A stretch of 64,000 nucleotides of DNA from Burkholderia sp. Ac-20379 (lineage in GTDB: Bacteria > Pseudomonadota > Gammaproteobacteria > Burkholderiales > Burkholderiaceae). The notes beneath the pieces were generated by a model. The model ran no database searches, was not told the DNA's origin, and was given only the letters and a program-made list of their open reading frames with translations. Position numbers and translations under genes: made by a program. This document shows positions 38,371 through 47,661 of the stretch, in pieces; the first letter of the stretch is position 1; every line of letters starts with the position of its first letter. Where the stretch lies: the NCBI RefSeq assembly GCF_017104645.1, contig NZ_JAAGPF010000001.1, positions 24,534 to 88,533 of the forward strand. The letters run 5' to 3'.

Positions 38371-39249
38371 ATGTATGCCATCGTGGGCGCCGCTGGAAAA
38401 GTGGGCTACGCAGCCGCATCCGCACTGCGCCAATCCGGCGTGCCGGTCAGAGCCGTGTTGCGCAATGCGTCGAAGGCGGCCCGGCTCGCCGAAATCGGCT
38501 GCGAAGTCGCCTTTGCCGACATACAGGATTCCGAAGCGCTCGCGAACGCGATCGCCGGTGCCAACGCGGTGCAGGTCGTCGTTCCACTGACGCCGCAGGC
38601 CGAGGATCCGGCCGCCGATCTGCGCAGATCGATCGCGAGCCTGAGCGCGGCGCTGCAGCACGCGCGTCCGCCGCGCACGCTGGCGATCTCGGACTACGGC
38701 GCGTATGTCGACGCCGACATCGGCATGCCCAGCCTGTTCCGCGAGTTCGAGCGGCAACTTGCCCGGATCGGCGGGGACACGCTGATCGTTCGGTCGGCTG
38801 AACATATGCAAAATTGGGCGAGAACCGTTCCGGCGGCGATCGAGTCCGGCCGCCTCCCGACGTTGCTCGCCCCTTTGGACAAAGTGGTTCCCACGATCTC
38901 CGCGCCCGACCTCGGCACGATCGCGGCGGCGTTGCTGTTGCGGCCGGAGTGGCAGCGCGGCCTGGCGGTGTGCCACGCGGAAGGCCCCCGGCGCTACAGC
39001 GCCAACGACGTGGCGGCCGCGCTGAGCGAACTGTCGGGACGGACGATTGATGCCCACGCCGTGCCCCGCGGGCACTGGGACGAGATCATGCATCGCAGCC
39101 TGCCCGCAAGCCTCGCAGTCCTGCTGATCAAGGCCACCGACGCCGTGAATCGAGGCGGCCTCGTCGACATCGAGGGGCACGACGGCGAGGTGTGCCGCGG
39201 CGCCACGGCATTGATCGACGCGTTGCGCCCGCTGGTGCCGCGGCGGTGA
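38371..39249 (+). CDS. NmrA-like NAD(P)-binding oxidoreductase
   Basis: This 292-residue atypical short-chain dehydrogenase has the dinucleotide motif AIVGAAGKVGYAAASAL at the start and the downstream segments VRAVLRNASKAARLAEIGCE and FADIQDSEALANAIAGANAV. This is the NmrA/QOR2 pattern ("GATGxxG", then Asp in "GDxxD"). There is no YxxxK catalytic pair, as is usual for NmrA-like proteins, which either sense NADP or reduce quinones. It is downstream of the AraC-type gene. Substrate unknown. Confidence 0.85.
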   Translation: MYAIVGAAGKVGYAAASALRQSGVPVRAVLRNASKAARLAEIGCEVAFADIQDSEALANAIAGANAVQVVVPLTPQAEDPAADLRRSIASLSAALQHARPPRTLAISDYGAYVDADIGMPSLFREFERQLARIGGDTLIVRSAEHMQNWARTVPAAIESGRLPTLLAPLDKVVPTISAPDLGTIAAALLLRPEWQRGLAVCHAEGPRRYSANDVAAALSELSGRTIDAHAVPRGHWDEIMHRSLPASLAVLLIKATDAVNRGGLVDIEGHDGEVCRGATALIDALRPLVPRR

Positions 39250-39252
39250 CGC

Positions 39253-40680
39253 CTACGACGCGGCCTCCGGATCGATGCGCCGGATCGCCAGGTGCATCGG
39301 CTCGTCCGGCCGCAAGGTGACGCGCAGCACGGGACGCGGCGCAGCCGCCCCCGCCGGCACGGCGAACGCGAAACGCTGCAACAGCATGGCCGCGATGACG
39401 GTCATTTCGGCCATCGCCAGATGTTGTCCGATGCAGACACGCGGGCCGCTCCCAAACGGCATGTAGGCCCCGCGCGGGATTTCCGGCGCGTCGTGCGCGA
39501 ACCGCTCGGGCCGAAACGCGTCCGGATCCGGAAACCAGCGCGCATCGTGGTGCATCAGTTGCACCGGGATCATGAACAGCGTGCGCGCGGGAAACGCCCA
39601 TTGGCCCAGTTGAATCGCGTGCCGGGAACGGCGGCTGATCAGCAGCGGCGCGACGGGATAGCGCCGCATCGTCTCCTTGATGGTTTGCGTCAGATAGCCG
39701 AGCGCCGGCAACGCGTCGAGCGTGGGATCCCTGCCTTGCAGGACGCGCCGCACCTCGTCGCGCGCCATGCGTTGCGCCTCGGGATTCGACGCCATGCACC
39801 ACGTCCACCACACCAGCGTCGCCGCCGTCGTCTCGTGGCCGGCGAGGAACAGGGTCATGCATTCGTCGCGCACATCGTCGAGCGACAACGCCGGCGCGGC
39901 TTCGCGCGCCTGTAGAAAGCGCGTCAGCAGGTCGTCGGGCCAGGCGTCGCGCGCCAGGCTCAAGCGCCGCTGCAAATGCCGCTCGATCATGTCCTTCAGC
40001 GTCCCGAGCGCCTTGCGCTTCGCGCGTTTCCACGGCATCCAGTCGGGCATGCTGGCCGGCCAGAAGAACTCGGCGTTGGCCGCCGCGCTCGTCACACGGA
40101 TCGCCTGCTCGACGGCGTGCAGATCCTCGTCCACGCTGCACGAGAAGGCCATCCGCAGAATCGCGTCCATGGCCAACGCGGTCAGTGCGCTTTCGACCGG
40201 CCAATGGTCGTGCGCGCTCGGCCACTGCGCCAACGCCTGGGCGGACGCCTCGACGATCGTCGGCGAGAAACCCTGCACGGCCTTCGGCGCGAAATTGGGC
40301 GCCAGCGCGTGACGGCGGGTTCGCCACGATTCGCCCTCGGTGGTCAGCACGCTCTGCCCGTGTACCTGCGAGAACACGCTGATCGCGCGCTCCCAGCGCA
40401 TCAGCGCATCGTGATGCGTCACGAGCAACTCGCGCGCAAGTTGCGGATCGGCGACAACCACGTCATGCTCTGGCCAGATCCGCAGATGCACGATGTCGCC
40501 GTGCGCCTTTTGCCACCGGGCGAGCATCCCCGGCAAATCGCGCGACATGGCGATCAGCAAATGCCAACCGGTGAGGCCGGGTGCCGGGCCAGGCGGCCAC
40601 GCCGCCGGCGAACGCGCCGACGACGCCTTGGGAGAGGGATGACGATGCAACGGACATTGGCGCTCGGAAGGCGTGGTCAT
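39253..40680 (-). CDS. Cytochrome P450
   Basis: This soluble P450 of about 475 residues has the I-helix oxygen-activation motif AGHETTA, the K-helix ExxR in IKETMRRYP, the meander PDAFRPERF and the haem-thiolate loop FGSGPRVCIGQHLA. No membrane anchor is seen, so it would take electrons from a ferredoxin or fused-independent reductase elsewhere; no redox partner lies nearby. The start at 40680 is a choice, because in-frame ATGs at about 40755 and 40764 extend it toward the divergent regulator and none has a good ribosome-binding site. It ends 4 bp from the NmrA-type gene, which converges on it. Confidence 0.93.
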   Translation of the reverse strand: MTTPSERQCPLHRHPSPKASSARSPAAWPPGPAPGLTGWHLLIAMSRDLPGMLARWQKAHGDIVHLRIWPEHDVVVADPQLARELLVTHHDALMRWERAISVFSQVHGQSVLTTEGESWRTRRHALAPNFAPKAVQGFSPTIVEASAQALAQWPSAHDHWPVESALTALAMDAILRMAFSCSVDEDLHAVEQAIRVTSAAANAEFFWPASMPDWMPWKRAKRKALGTLKDMIERHLQRRLSLARDAWPDDLLTRFLQAREAAPALSLDDVRDECMTLFLAGHETTAATLVWWTWCMASNPEAQRMARDEVRRVLQGRDPTLDALPALGYLTQTIKETMRRYPVAPLLISRRSRHAIQLGQWAFPARTLFMIPVQLMHHDARWFPDPDAFRPERFAHDAPEIPRGAYMPFGSGPRVCIGQHLAMAEMTVIAAMLLQRFAFAVPAGAAAPRPVLRVTLRPDEPMHLAIRRIDPEAAS

Positions 40681-40781
40681 GGAATCGGGTGGCGTGATGA
40701 TCGTGAGCCCGATTCTGAACGGGTCGTCACGCCATTTCTTGAACGCAAACGACATCGCGGGCATCGGCCCGCCTACTCGTG

Positions 40782-41714
40782 ATGAACGCCACGCCTTGCC
40801 TTTCGCCCTGCCCCGATCCGCTGACGCGCGCGCCGCTGGCGTCGCACGGCGGCCAGCGTCCGCCCACGCGGCTGCACCTTCCGCCGCTCGGCCTGCACGG
40901 CGCCGTGGTCGCGGTGCTGTGCCGCGACACGCGCGGTTTCGATCTGAGCGACGCGCAGCGGTTGACGCACTTTCCGGCGTCGCAGTTGGTCAGCCTCACC
41001 TGGTTTCAGGACACCGACGCGGGCCGCATCGAGCCAACCGACACGGGCTACCGGTGGCAACCGTTCGACGCGCCGATCGTCCTGTCGGGAAGCCACTCGC
41101 ATCCCGCCACGTGCTGGGCGCCCACCAACGGCCGCGCCGGAATGATCTGCTTCGAAGCCGACGCCGCGCGAACGCTGTTCCAGATCGATCTGGCCGACAT
41201 TCAGGATCGCATCGTCGACGCGCGAGCCTTGCTTGGCGAAACCTGGCAAGCGCTGCTCGAGGCCCTGCTCGCCTCGGACAGCGACGCGGCCGCGCTCGAC
41301 GCACTTCAGCGCCATTTGCTGCCGCGTTGGCGAGCCGCGGGTAGCGCCGGTGCGATGCGGCCATCGTTGAGCGAAGCCGGCCGCTATTGGGTGCAGCGGT
41401 TGGCCTGGCAGGCACACGAATGGCGGCGCTCGCATAGCCCGCGTCAAGTCGAACGCCGTATCAAGGCGTACAGCGGGCGCTCGTTGCGGGAATGGCAATC
41501 GCTCGTCAAGACGGAGCGCCTGTTCTTCAGCGCCCGGGCACGCTACGACGCCGACGAACCGCTCGATTGGGCCGCGATCGCGCACGACGAAGGCTTTGCC
41601 GACCAGGCGCACCTGAGCCGCGCGGTGAAGCGCACCACGGGCTTTTCCCCAAACGAATTCTCCCGGCGGTTCGTTGAAGACGAGTCGTTTTGGGTGTATC
41701 GGCTGTGGGTGTGA
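40782..41714 (+). CDS. AraC-family transcriptional regulator, divergent from the P450
   Basis: This 310-residue protein has an unrecognised N-terminal half (VLSGSHSHPATCWAP in the middle). Its C-terminal AraC DNA-binding part is recognisable in RQVERRIKAYSGRSLREWQS, DWAAIAHDEGFADQAHLSRA and VKRTTGFSPNEFSRRF. The first helix-turn-helix is more divergent than usual. A GTG directly before the ATG is an alternative start. Its position, divergent from and close to the P450, suggests it controls that gene. Confidence 0.85.
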   Translation: MNATPCLSPCPDPLTRAPLASHGGQRPPTRLHLPPLGLHGAVVAVLCRDTRGFDLSDAQRLTHFPASQLVSLTWFQDTDAGRIEPTDTGYRWQPFDAPIVLSGSHSHPATCWAPTNGRAGMICFEADAARTLFQIDLADIQDRIVDARALLGETWQALLEALLASDSDAAALDALQRHLLPRWRAAGSAGAMRPSLSEAGRYWVQRLAWQAHEWRRSHSPRQVERRIKAYSGRSLREWQSLVKTERLFFSARARYDADEPLDWAAIAHDEGFADQAHLSRAVKRTTGFSPNEFSRRFVEDESFWVYRLWV

Positions 41715-41774
41715 TCGCGGTTGAACGGCGATCGAGCGACCAGCGCCGCCGGCAACCGGATTTCCGCTGGCCGG

Positions 41775-42134
41775 CTAGTGCCAGAATTTCCAGAACGGCT
41801 TCGATGGCTGGACAGCGGCGGTGGGTGGCTTCGGGTAGGTGTAGTTGGCGTTGAAGGACCATTGACCGTCGACCTGACGGAATTCGACCTCCGACTCGAT
41901 CCACGGCTCGCCCTTCTTCATGAAGGCGCTCCAGTAATCCTCGCAGAGCCGGGCAAGCTCGTTCGAAATAGCCGCTTTATCGTCGGAGCCCGCGTTTTTG
42001 AGCGTGTAGTCGATGCGGTGGCCATCGCACCGAATCGTCAGCCGCCCCTTGTCCCAGGATTCGGGCGAACAACGAATGGCTTCGCGAACCAAGGCGGTGA
42101 GCGCTTCGGTATAGTTGTCGAGTTTGTCGGTCAT
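41775..42134 (-). CDS. YezG-like immunity protein, orphan
   Basis: This 119-residue acidic protein reads NYTEALTALVREAIRCSPES, then KGRLTIRCDGHRIDYTLKN and EVEFRQVDGQWSFNANYTYP, ending SKPFWKFWH. The pattern of an N-terminal helix, then "W.K..L......G......Y" and a late FN.NY.YP resembles the YezG/DUF600 immunity family that neutralises polymorphic nuclease toxins. No toxin gene is adjacent, so it is probably an orphan immunity gene. The start at 42134 is preferred to a longer one at 42257, because the upstream codons look non-coding. Confidence 0.6.
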   Translation of the reverse strand: MTDKLDNYTEALTALVREAIRCSPESWDKGRLTIRCDGHRIDYTLKNAGSDDKAAISNELARLCEDYWSAFMKKGEPWIESEVEFRQVDGQWSFNANYTYPKPPTAAVQPSKPFWKFWH

Positions 42135-42248
42135 TTTCCGCGCGCCTGAAGCGCGTCCCGTTTTTTGACACGTCATTGTAGGTCGATAATGCCGCACGGC
42201 GATGCGAAAGCCATGAGCCGACTTTCCTGATCCATTCTCCCTGGCTCG

Positions 42249-42887
42249 ATGAAGCATTCCGAACTTACCAAAAAGCTCAATGCCGCCCTCAAGGAGGAAG
42301 GCAAGTCATGCGGCTGGAAAACCAAGGCGCATCACGCGTTTCGCGTGGAAGGCGAGATGTTTCTCGCCCTGCTGATTTACGGCGACGCCAAGAAAAATAG
42401 AATTTTTCACCGGCTCACGTGCAAACCCATGGCGTTCGATTTGCAATTGTGGCGCATCCTGGGAATGACGGGCAATTCGCAGGCGCCATTGAGCCTGCGT
42501 GCGGACGGCGCTTACACGCTTCATGGCATCTCGCTCCACGAAGGCGCCACCTCCGTTTCGGATTGGAATGACGAAGCGTTGACGCGCGGCGTTCGGGATT
42601 GCCTTGCGGAGGCCCAGGCATGCATCGATATGGACAATCGCCCCCGCAGCGTGGACGCCTTCATGACACTCGGAGAAGCCTTCAATTCCGACCTTCTCCA
42701 GCGAGTACCGAATACGGCATGGAACTTTTGGAAGGAGCGCCTGATTTGCCATCTTCTCAACGACGAACCCGGGCAGGCAGCTTCGATCGCCGAGGCGAGA
42801 ATCGCGGCCGGCGATTCGGGGGGATTCGTCGTCGATGGCCAGACGTTCTATCAGCGGGCGCTGAAGGGTGGTGCTTCGCATGCCTGA
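42249..42887 (+). CDS. DUF4304-like hypothetical protein
   Basis: This 212-residue protein begins KHSELTKKLNAALKEEGKSC and continues with AHHAFRVEGEMFLALLIYGD and FHRLTCKPMAFDLQLWRILG, similar in layout to DUF4304-type proteins ("Lxx.GF......F........I....."). It continues with an alpha-helical C-terminal half ending TFYQRALKGGASHA. It is divergent from the YezG-like gene. The family call is tentative; it may be another toxin-immunity or accessory-islet protein. Confidence 0.5.
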   Translation: MKHSELTKKLNAALKEEGKSCGWKTKAHHAFRVEGEMFLALLIYGDAKKNRIFHRLTCKPMAFDLQLWRILGMTGNSQAPLSLRADGAYTLHGISLHEGATSVSDWNDEALTRGVRDCLAEAQACIDMDNRPRSVDAFMTLGEAFNSDLLQRVPNTAWNFWKERLICHLLNDEPGQAASIAEARIAAGDSGGFVVDGQTFYQRALKGGASHA

Positions 42888-42964
42888 TTGATCGGGGCTG
42901 GGCAGGCGGGCGCCCGCCGATTTTCTGGCATCGAGGCGCCCCGCTCAGCCGTGCAAGCGATGAA

Positions 42965-45679
42965 TCAGCATTCTGGCCGGAAATCGACGTGAATGTCCGA
43001 GATCAGTTCTTGAGCCTGTAGCGGCAGTTGCGCAAGCCGTTCCGGAGACAGCACTTCGCCAAAAAGCTGCGCACGCAGCAAGTTAACCCGCTCCTGCACC
43101 ACTGACGAGCGCAGGTCGTCATAGGTGCCCTGAACCGCGAGGGTATATACCTTGATCGTTGGCAGCGGCATTTCGCGATCTCGCAACGCCTCCTCGCATG
43201 CATTCATCCATGCGCTGTTCTGCCGATCCACGCGTCCGATTTGCTGTTCGATCCGCCCCGGGTTCCAGTCCAGATGAAACAAAACCACCGTTCGGCATGC
43301 ACGATGAAGATTCAGCCCCTCGCTCATCACGTCGGCCTGACCCAGCAGCACACGCGGATTGAGGCTCGGATGATTGAACGTACCTTGACGCGCGCGACGC
43401 GTAGCCGGTTTGGTATCGCCAATCATCAGCTGTGCGAAAGGGCTCATGCGGAATACGTAATCGCCGTTCTGATTGCACTGAAGTTCGTGCTTTAGCTGCT
43501 CGACAATCCGGTTCCAACTCAGGGCGTTTCGCTCGGCCTTCTGCTCGTCGACGTCTTCGGGCGGGTCGGGATCGTGCAGGCTCGAGAGGAGCTTACGCGC
43601 CTCCGCACGCACGCAATCCCGCTGATCAGGCACATCGACACGCCACAGTTGGTCCGCGACACAGAGTTGCTGGATCAACCACGTAATCAACACCCCAGCC
43701 AACTCCACGGAGAGCTTGGACGCGAGCCCGACCTCTTCCACAACCTGCTTGCACACGTCGCGCAGTTGTTCACGCTCACGCTCATAGCGCTCCGAGAAAT
43801 CTTGGGCCTTCTTTTCAAATTCCTCGTCGCTCATGGCGGCAAGACCAAACTCCGGGTCGAGCCGCCAGCGCTGGATGTCGGCATCGTTGGCATGCACGCC
43901 CACCGGCAGCGGAATCGGCGTCTCATTGCGCAGATGTTGCAGGTAGTGACGAATGTTCAGGCTACGGTTCAGCGCATGCAGCGAGGCCAGGTATTCGCCG
44001 AAAACAAGCACCTTTTCGCCTTTTTTACCGTTGGCGAGTTTTTCAATCAACCGCACCGCCTTCCGCACGCGCGGATGCCATTGCAACGCATGATGCGGAT
44101 CGGCACCGACCTTGCCAAGCTGCTTGTGATCCTCGCTTTCAGAGATGGCGCGCCAGTATTCGCAACGTTGCAATCGCGCATGCGTAGCAGGGTCCGCCAC
44201 GAGCGCCACGGGCGCGGCCGTTTCATCGCACTCGTTCTTCTGTTTCCCGTCGCCATCCTTGTCTCGAACAGCTTCCGGAAGATTCGGCAGGGCCTGCGAA
44301 AAGCGAATGCCCGCTGTCTTCAGTTCGTGTCCGACGCTCGCCCCCCGCGCCGCCGCGGACAACGCCTCGGACAACGCGAGCTTCCGGCGCTCCTCTTGTG
44401 GCAAACAGGCCGGCACCAGCGAGTGCGTAATGTATTCACGGTGAGGATGCGCGCGAGGATACGCGCGATTGTGCACGCCAGGCGACTCCGAATAACGCTT
44501 GACCAACGGATGATCACGCCACAAACGCCGCGTGACGATATCACGCAAATTCCCTTGAAATTCGCTGGCGGCTTCTTTGAGCTCGTCAATTTCGACCTGC
44601 GACCCCGAACGCAGCATATCGACTGCATCGGCAAAGCGTTCAACGACTTTGCCAAGACTGACGACCCGCTCTGCTCCCAGGCCAAGCCGGCTGAAAATCG
44701 CCTTCCATTGATCGACGCCGAGCTCCATGGGAGTGGCAGTGAGCGCGACCCGTTTCGACGGCTTTGCCCGCGAATCCGCCATCAGAATGCTATCGATCAG
44801 TTTGGTCAGCCGGCTGCGCAATTTGCCCTGCGCCTGCTTTTCCGCGAGGCTGAGGTCCGCGCCGGCGCGGCTCTTGTGCGCCTCATCAATGATGAGGAGA
44901 TCGAAATTCCCTAGCAGTTCGCCGATCACGTTTCTAAACAGTTCGGCGTGCTGCTCGTCCTTGAAAGCTTCCGGCACCGGCCTACCAAGCGTGGCTGCCC
45001 CCAGCCGGCGGCGCAAACCCGCACTGCCATGCGCTCCGATATACCGTGCTGCGCACTCCTGCATCGCACTGACCGCCAGTTTTCCGGCGCCGTATGCGTC
45101 AAACCCTGCGGCTTTCTTGGCAAGGTAAGGCAGTGCCCACAGCTCTTGGTTCACCACCTTGCCTACCGGCGGCAATCCAAACCCATGCGAGATGAACAGA
45201 ATCGGGTACGCATCCGCCAGCGGATACGGACTATCGTTCGTGCTGCCGATCTCGTCTTCACTGCCATCTGCGAACAGATCCGCGTAAGTCCGCAAGAAAC
45301 GATGCGGGAGCACGTCGGGCAACCAGGGCAGCGACAGCGTGCTCAAATGCGCAAGGAAGCCTCGCAGTTCCTCGTCCTGCCACTGATAGGCAAGCCCTGG
45401 CGGAATCAGCACGGCAACGCGGCCTCCGCTCGCCGCCACGCAGACCGCGAGCGCCACGGCCAGGCGCGTTTTGCCAAGCCCGACTTCGTCGGCTACCAGC
45501 ACGCCCGGCTCCTCTCTGAGCCGCCGCACCATCCAGCGCAGCGAAGCATGCTGATTGGCCCGCCACAACGCGGTTCCGTCCGGCAATTGCTCGATGCTCG
45601 CAAGCTGTTCGAGCCGCTCAAGCACCAGATTCCAGTCCAACACATTCTTCCTGCTGCGCTTCGTATCGCTTACGAACAT
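42965..45679 (-). CDS. SNF2/RapA-like helicase of a three-gene defence-like operon
   Basis: This 904-residue superfamily 2 ATPase has Walker A DEVGLGKT (GLGKT at 67-71), the DEAH box LLIIDEAHKS (265-268), motif III VALTATPME, the helicase C-terminal motif VLLGQADVMSEGLNLHRACR and motif VI QQIGRVDRQNS. The wide spacing between motifs I and II resembles RapA and DISARM DrmD rather than type I restriction subunits. A GGAGG lies 5 nt before the ATG at 45679, and the gene overlaps the preceding stop by 10 bp, so it is co-translated with the PLD-type gene. Translocation on DNA or RNA is expected. The role in anti-phage defence is inferred from its partners. Confidence 0.9.
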   Translation of the reverse strand: MFVSDTKRSRKNVLDWNLVLERLEQLASIEQLPDGTALWRANQHASLRWMVRRLREEPGVLVADEVGLGKTRLAVALAVCVAASGGRVAVLIPPGLAYQWQDEELRGFLAHLSTLSLPWLPDVLPHRFLRTYADLFADGSEDEIGSTNDSPYPLADAYPILFISHGFGLPPVGKVVNQELWALPYLAKKAAGFDAYGAGKLAVSAMQECAARYIGAHGSAGLRRRLGAATLGRPVPEAFKDEQHAELFRNVIGELLGNFDLLIIDEAHKSRAGADLSLAEKQAQGKLRSRLTKLIDSILMADSRAKPSKRVALTATPMELGVDQWKAIFSRLGLGAERVVSLGKVVERFADAVDMLRSGSQVEIDELKEAASEFQGNLRDIVTRRLWRDHPLVKRYSESPGVHNRAYPRAHPHREYITHSLVPACLPQEERRKLALSEALSAAARGASVGHELKTAGIRFSQALPNLPEAVRDKDGDGKQKNECDETAAPVALVADPATHARLQRCEYWRAISESEDHKQLGKVGADPHHALQWHPRVRKAVRLIEKLANGKKGEKVLVFGEYLASLHALNRSLNIRHYLQHLRNETPIPLPVGVHANDADIQRWRLDPEFGLAAMSDEEFEKKAQDFSERYEREREQLRDVCKQVVEEVGLASKLSVELAGVLITWLIQQLCVADQLWRVDVPDQRDCVRAEARKLLSSLHDPDPPEDVDEQKAERNALSWNRIVEQLKHELQCNQNGDYVFRMSPFAQLMIGDTKPATRRARQGTFNHPSLNPRVLLGQADVMSEGLNLHRACRTVVLFHLDWNPGRIEQQIGRVDRQNSAWMNACEEALRDREMPLPTIKVYTLAVQGTYDDLRSSVVQERVNLLRAQLFGEVLSPERLAQLPLQAQELISDIHVDFRPEC

Positions 45680-47661
45680 AAGACCTCCGCCTTCGACGAC
45701 ACGCACCATGCCGCACGCAAGTCTTGAAGAAAAATTCGGTATTGATCGAGCAGATCCGGTCGCGACGCAAACCATGTCGGCACAAATCCCGGCTTGTCCA
45801 ACGCGTCGAACAAATCGACGCCGAGTGCCCGGATCGCCGCCAGCTCGGCCGGCACCGTGTGTTCCAGCAACAATGCGCGCAGTTGCGCCAGCCAGTAAGG
45901 AAATTCCTCAGGCGTCGTCAGAACGTTGCGCTGCGCAATCGTTTCGATCAGTACCGCAAGCGTCCGCAAGGCGTAGCGGACCGAGCTGGCGTGCGCGGCC
46001 GCACTGGGCGCCGCAGTTTGCCCGCCGCCGTCGTCGTCATCCTCGTGATCGTGCGGCGCAAGCGCAGGGAACGCGAGCAGTGCCTGCAGGATGCTTGCCA
46101 TTTCCAGCGGCGGCATCGCGCGCCGGGACAACAGACCATTCGCGGACAGCACGGCCACATCCCAGCAGGCTCCATCGGGCTGCGCGGCTGGGTCGATGTT
46201 CGTTACACGCACCGACTGAGGACAGGCAGCCCCCCAATGCACGGACGCCTGGTCGGATTCGACCGTGAGCCAATGGCCATCGGATGCTTGCAGCCAAAGT
46301 GCGGACGGCGGCACTTCGCTGCGAACGAGATACAGGAGATCGCCGATCTGGCGCAGCAGTAGCACGGGAGGCGGATCAAGCGGCTCGAACATATCTTCGC
46401 CCTGGCCCTCGATCGCATTCTCGAGATTCACTTCCGATGCCCAATCGCCGCATGCGAGCCGCTGCCAAACATGCGTGACGCGCGCCTTGGGCGACAGGAT
46501 CACGCCAGCCTCGACATTGCCAATGCTCACGGAACTGGAAGCATTGCCGTCGAGATTTGCCCGCGTGAGGAAGCCGCGACGCGAGAGGTTGCCTGAGCCG
46601 AGGTAAAGAAAAGCGAGTGTCGCGCTTGCCTCATCCTCGCCCCTCACGCGATCGAGCCCGGCGATGTATTTGGCATGCAGGAACTTGCGACCAACCTTCA
46701 GCTTTTTCTCCAGCGGGTCTCGCGGCAAACATAGCCCCCATTTGCCTGCCCGGCTTTGCTTCAGCCCGCGTTCGCCCACCTTGGTTGTGCGCAATTGCGC
46801 GAACCAGTCGGCAAGGCCACCGGCTCGCTCGGGATTGAATACCAACAAACGCGTGCCGGGGTTGCCGAGCGTTTCGAGCTTCTGCAACACGGTGGGCAGC
46901 GAATCCGCCGCCGACTCTCTCGATTGTTCGAAGAAGCCGGACCCTGCAACCAAGGTCGACACGCCGCTCGACGGGAAGCGCGTCTGGACCTGCTTAAACA
47001 GCGGCTGGTCCAGGCTATGAATGAATTGGGGCGTCGGACGCGATGCGGCCCCGCGCACTTGCAAACGCTCGCGCCAGACTTCCAGCCATCCCGTGACGAG
47101 CGCATCATTGGCCAGGCTGTCGTAGTGCTTACCGTAAAGGCCATGCAGCAATCGCTCGAAAAATACGAATGCGGCATGGTTGTCGGCCAAGGCCTGAGAC
47201 GCGCTCGCCTCGTCGCTTTGCTCGTCCCACTCCGTCGTCCAGAATAGATCGATCTGCGCTTGGCGCCCCCAGGTTTCGGCAGTCCAATTCCCGGTTGAGA
47301 CGACGAGACGCCATCGGCGCGGGGCTCCGAGTGTCGATGGCCCGAAGCCCATGAGCGCCACTTTCGCGTGCATCAGCGTCGTGCGACTGCGCCACACCTT
47401 CTTCAGGCACGGCGCGAGTTGCAGCAGGCCCGGCACCGGCTGCATCTGCGCCGGCCGGTTCGATGCGTCGATCAACAGCAGCCCACGTACGAGGCCTCTG
47501 GACCGGCGCTGAGCCGGCGTCTCGTTGGTAAACGCCGTAAGCATCCGCTCAAGGGTTTCGGTATCGCCGCCGAGCCCGCAGACCAGCAGATGCGTGCCAT
47601 GCTCACCCTTCGGCGGCATGAACAGCGCCTCGAGATCGCTACGGTCATTGATGGTGCTCAT
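45670..47661 (-). CDS. PLD/Tdp1-like protein with two HxK motifs
   Basis: This 663-residue protein has two phospholipase D-type half-sites: HAK at 98-100 with the later STGNWT (122-127), and HAK at 329-331 with GSGNLS (355-360). The Asn-containing pattern is closer to Tdp1-like HKN enzymes than to classical HKD phospholipases. This superfamily includes nucleases (for example DISARM DrmC) and tyrosyl-DNA phosphodiesterases. The C-terminal 250 residues, with an acidic-glycine linker DHEDDDDGGG near 570, are unrecognised. It overlaps the first gene (ATGA) and the helicase gene. The likely activity is nucleic-acid cleavage or end processing guided by the helicase. Confidence 0.85.
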   Translation of the reverse strand: MSTINDRSDLEALFMPPKGEHGTHLLVCGLGGDTETLERMLTAFTNETPAQRRSRGLVRGLLLIDASNRPAQMQPVPGLLQLAPCLKKVWRSRTTLMHAKVALMGFGPSTLGAPRRWRLVVSTGNWTAETWGRQAQIDLFWTTEWDEQSDEASASQALADNHAAFVFFERLLHGLYGKHYDSLANDALVTGWLEVWRERLQVRGAASRPTPQFIHSLDQPLFKQVQTRFPSSGVSTLVAGSGFFEQSRESAADSLPTVLQKLETLGNPGTRLLVFNPERAGGLADWFAQLRTTKVGERGLKQSRAGKWGLCLPRDPLEKKLKVGRKFLHAKYIAGLDRVRGEDEASATLAFLYLGSGNLSRRGFLTRANLDGNASSSVSIGNVEAGVILSPKARVTHVWQRLACGDWASEVNLENAIEGQGEDMFEPLDPPPVLLLRQIGDLLYLVRSEVPPSALWLQASDGHWLTVESDQASVHWGAACPQSVRVTNIDPAAQPDGACWDVAVLSANGLLSRRAMPPLEMASILQALLAFPALAPHDHEDDDDGGGQTAAPSAAAHASSVRYALRTLAVLIETIAQRNVLTTPEEFPYWLAQLRALLLEHTVPAELAAIRALGVDLFDALDKPGFVPTWFASRPDLLDQYRIFLQDLRAAWCVSSKAEVLCS

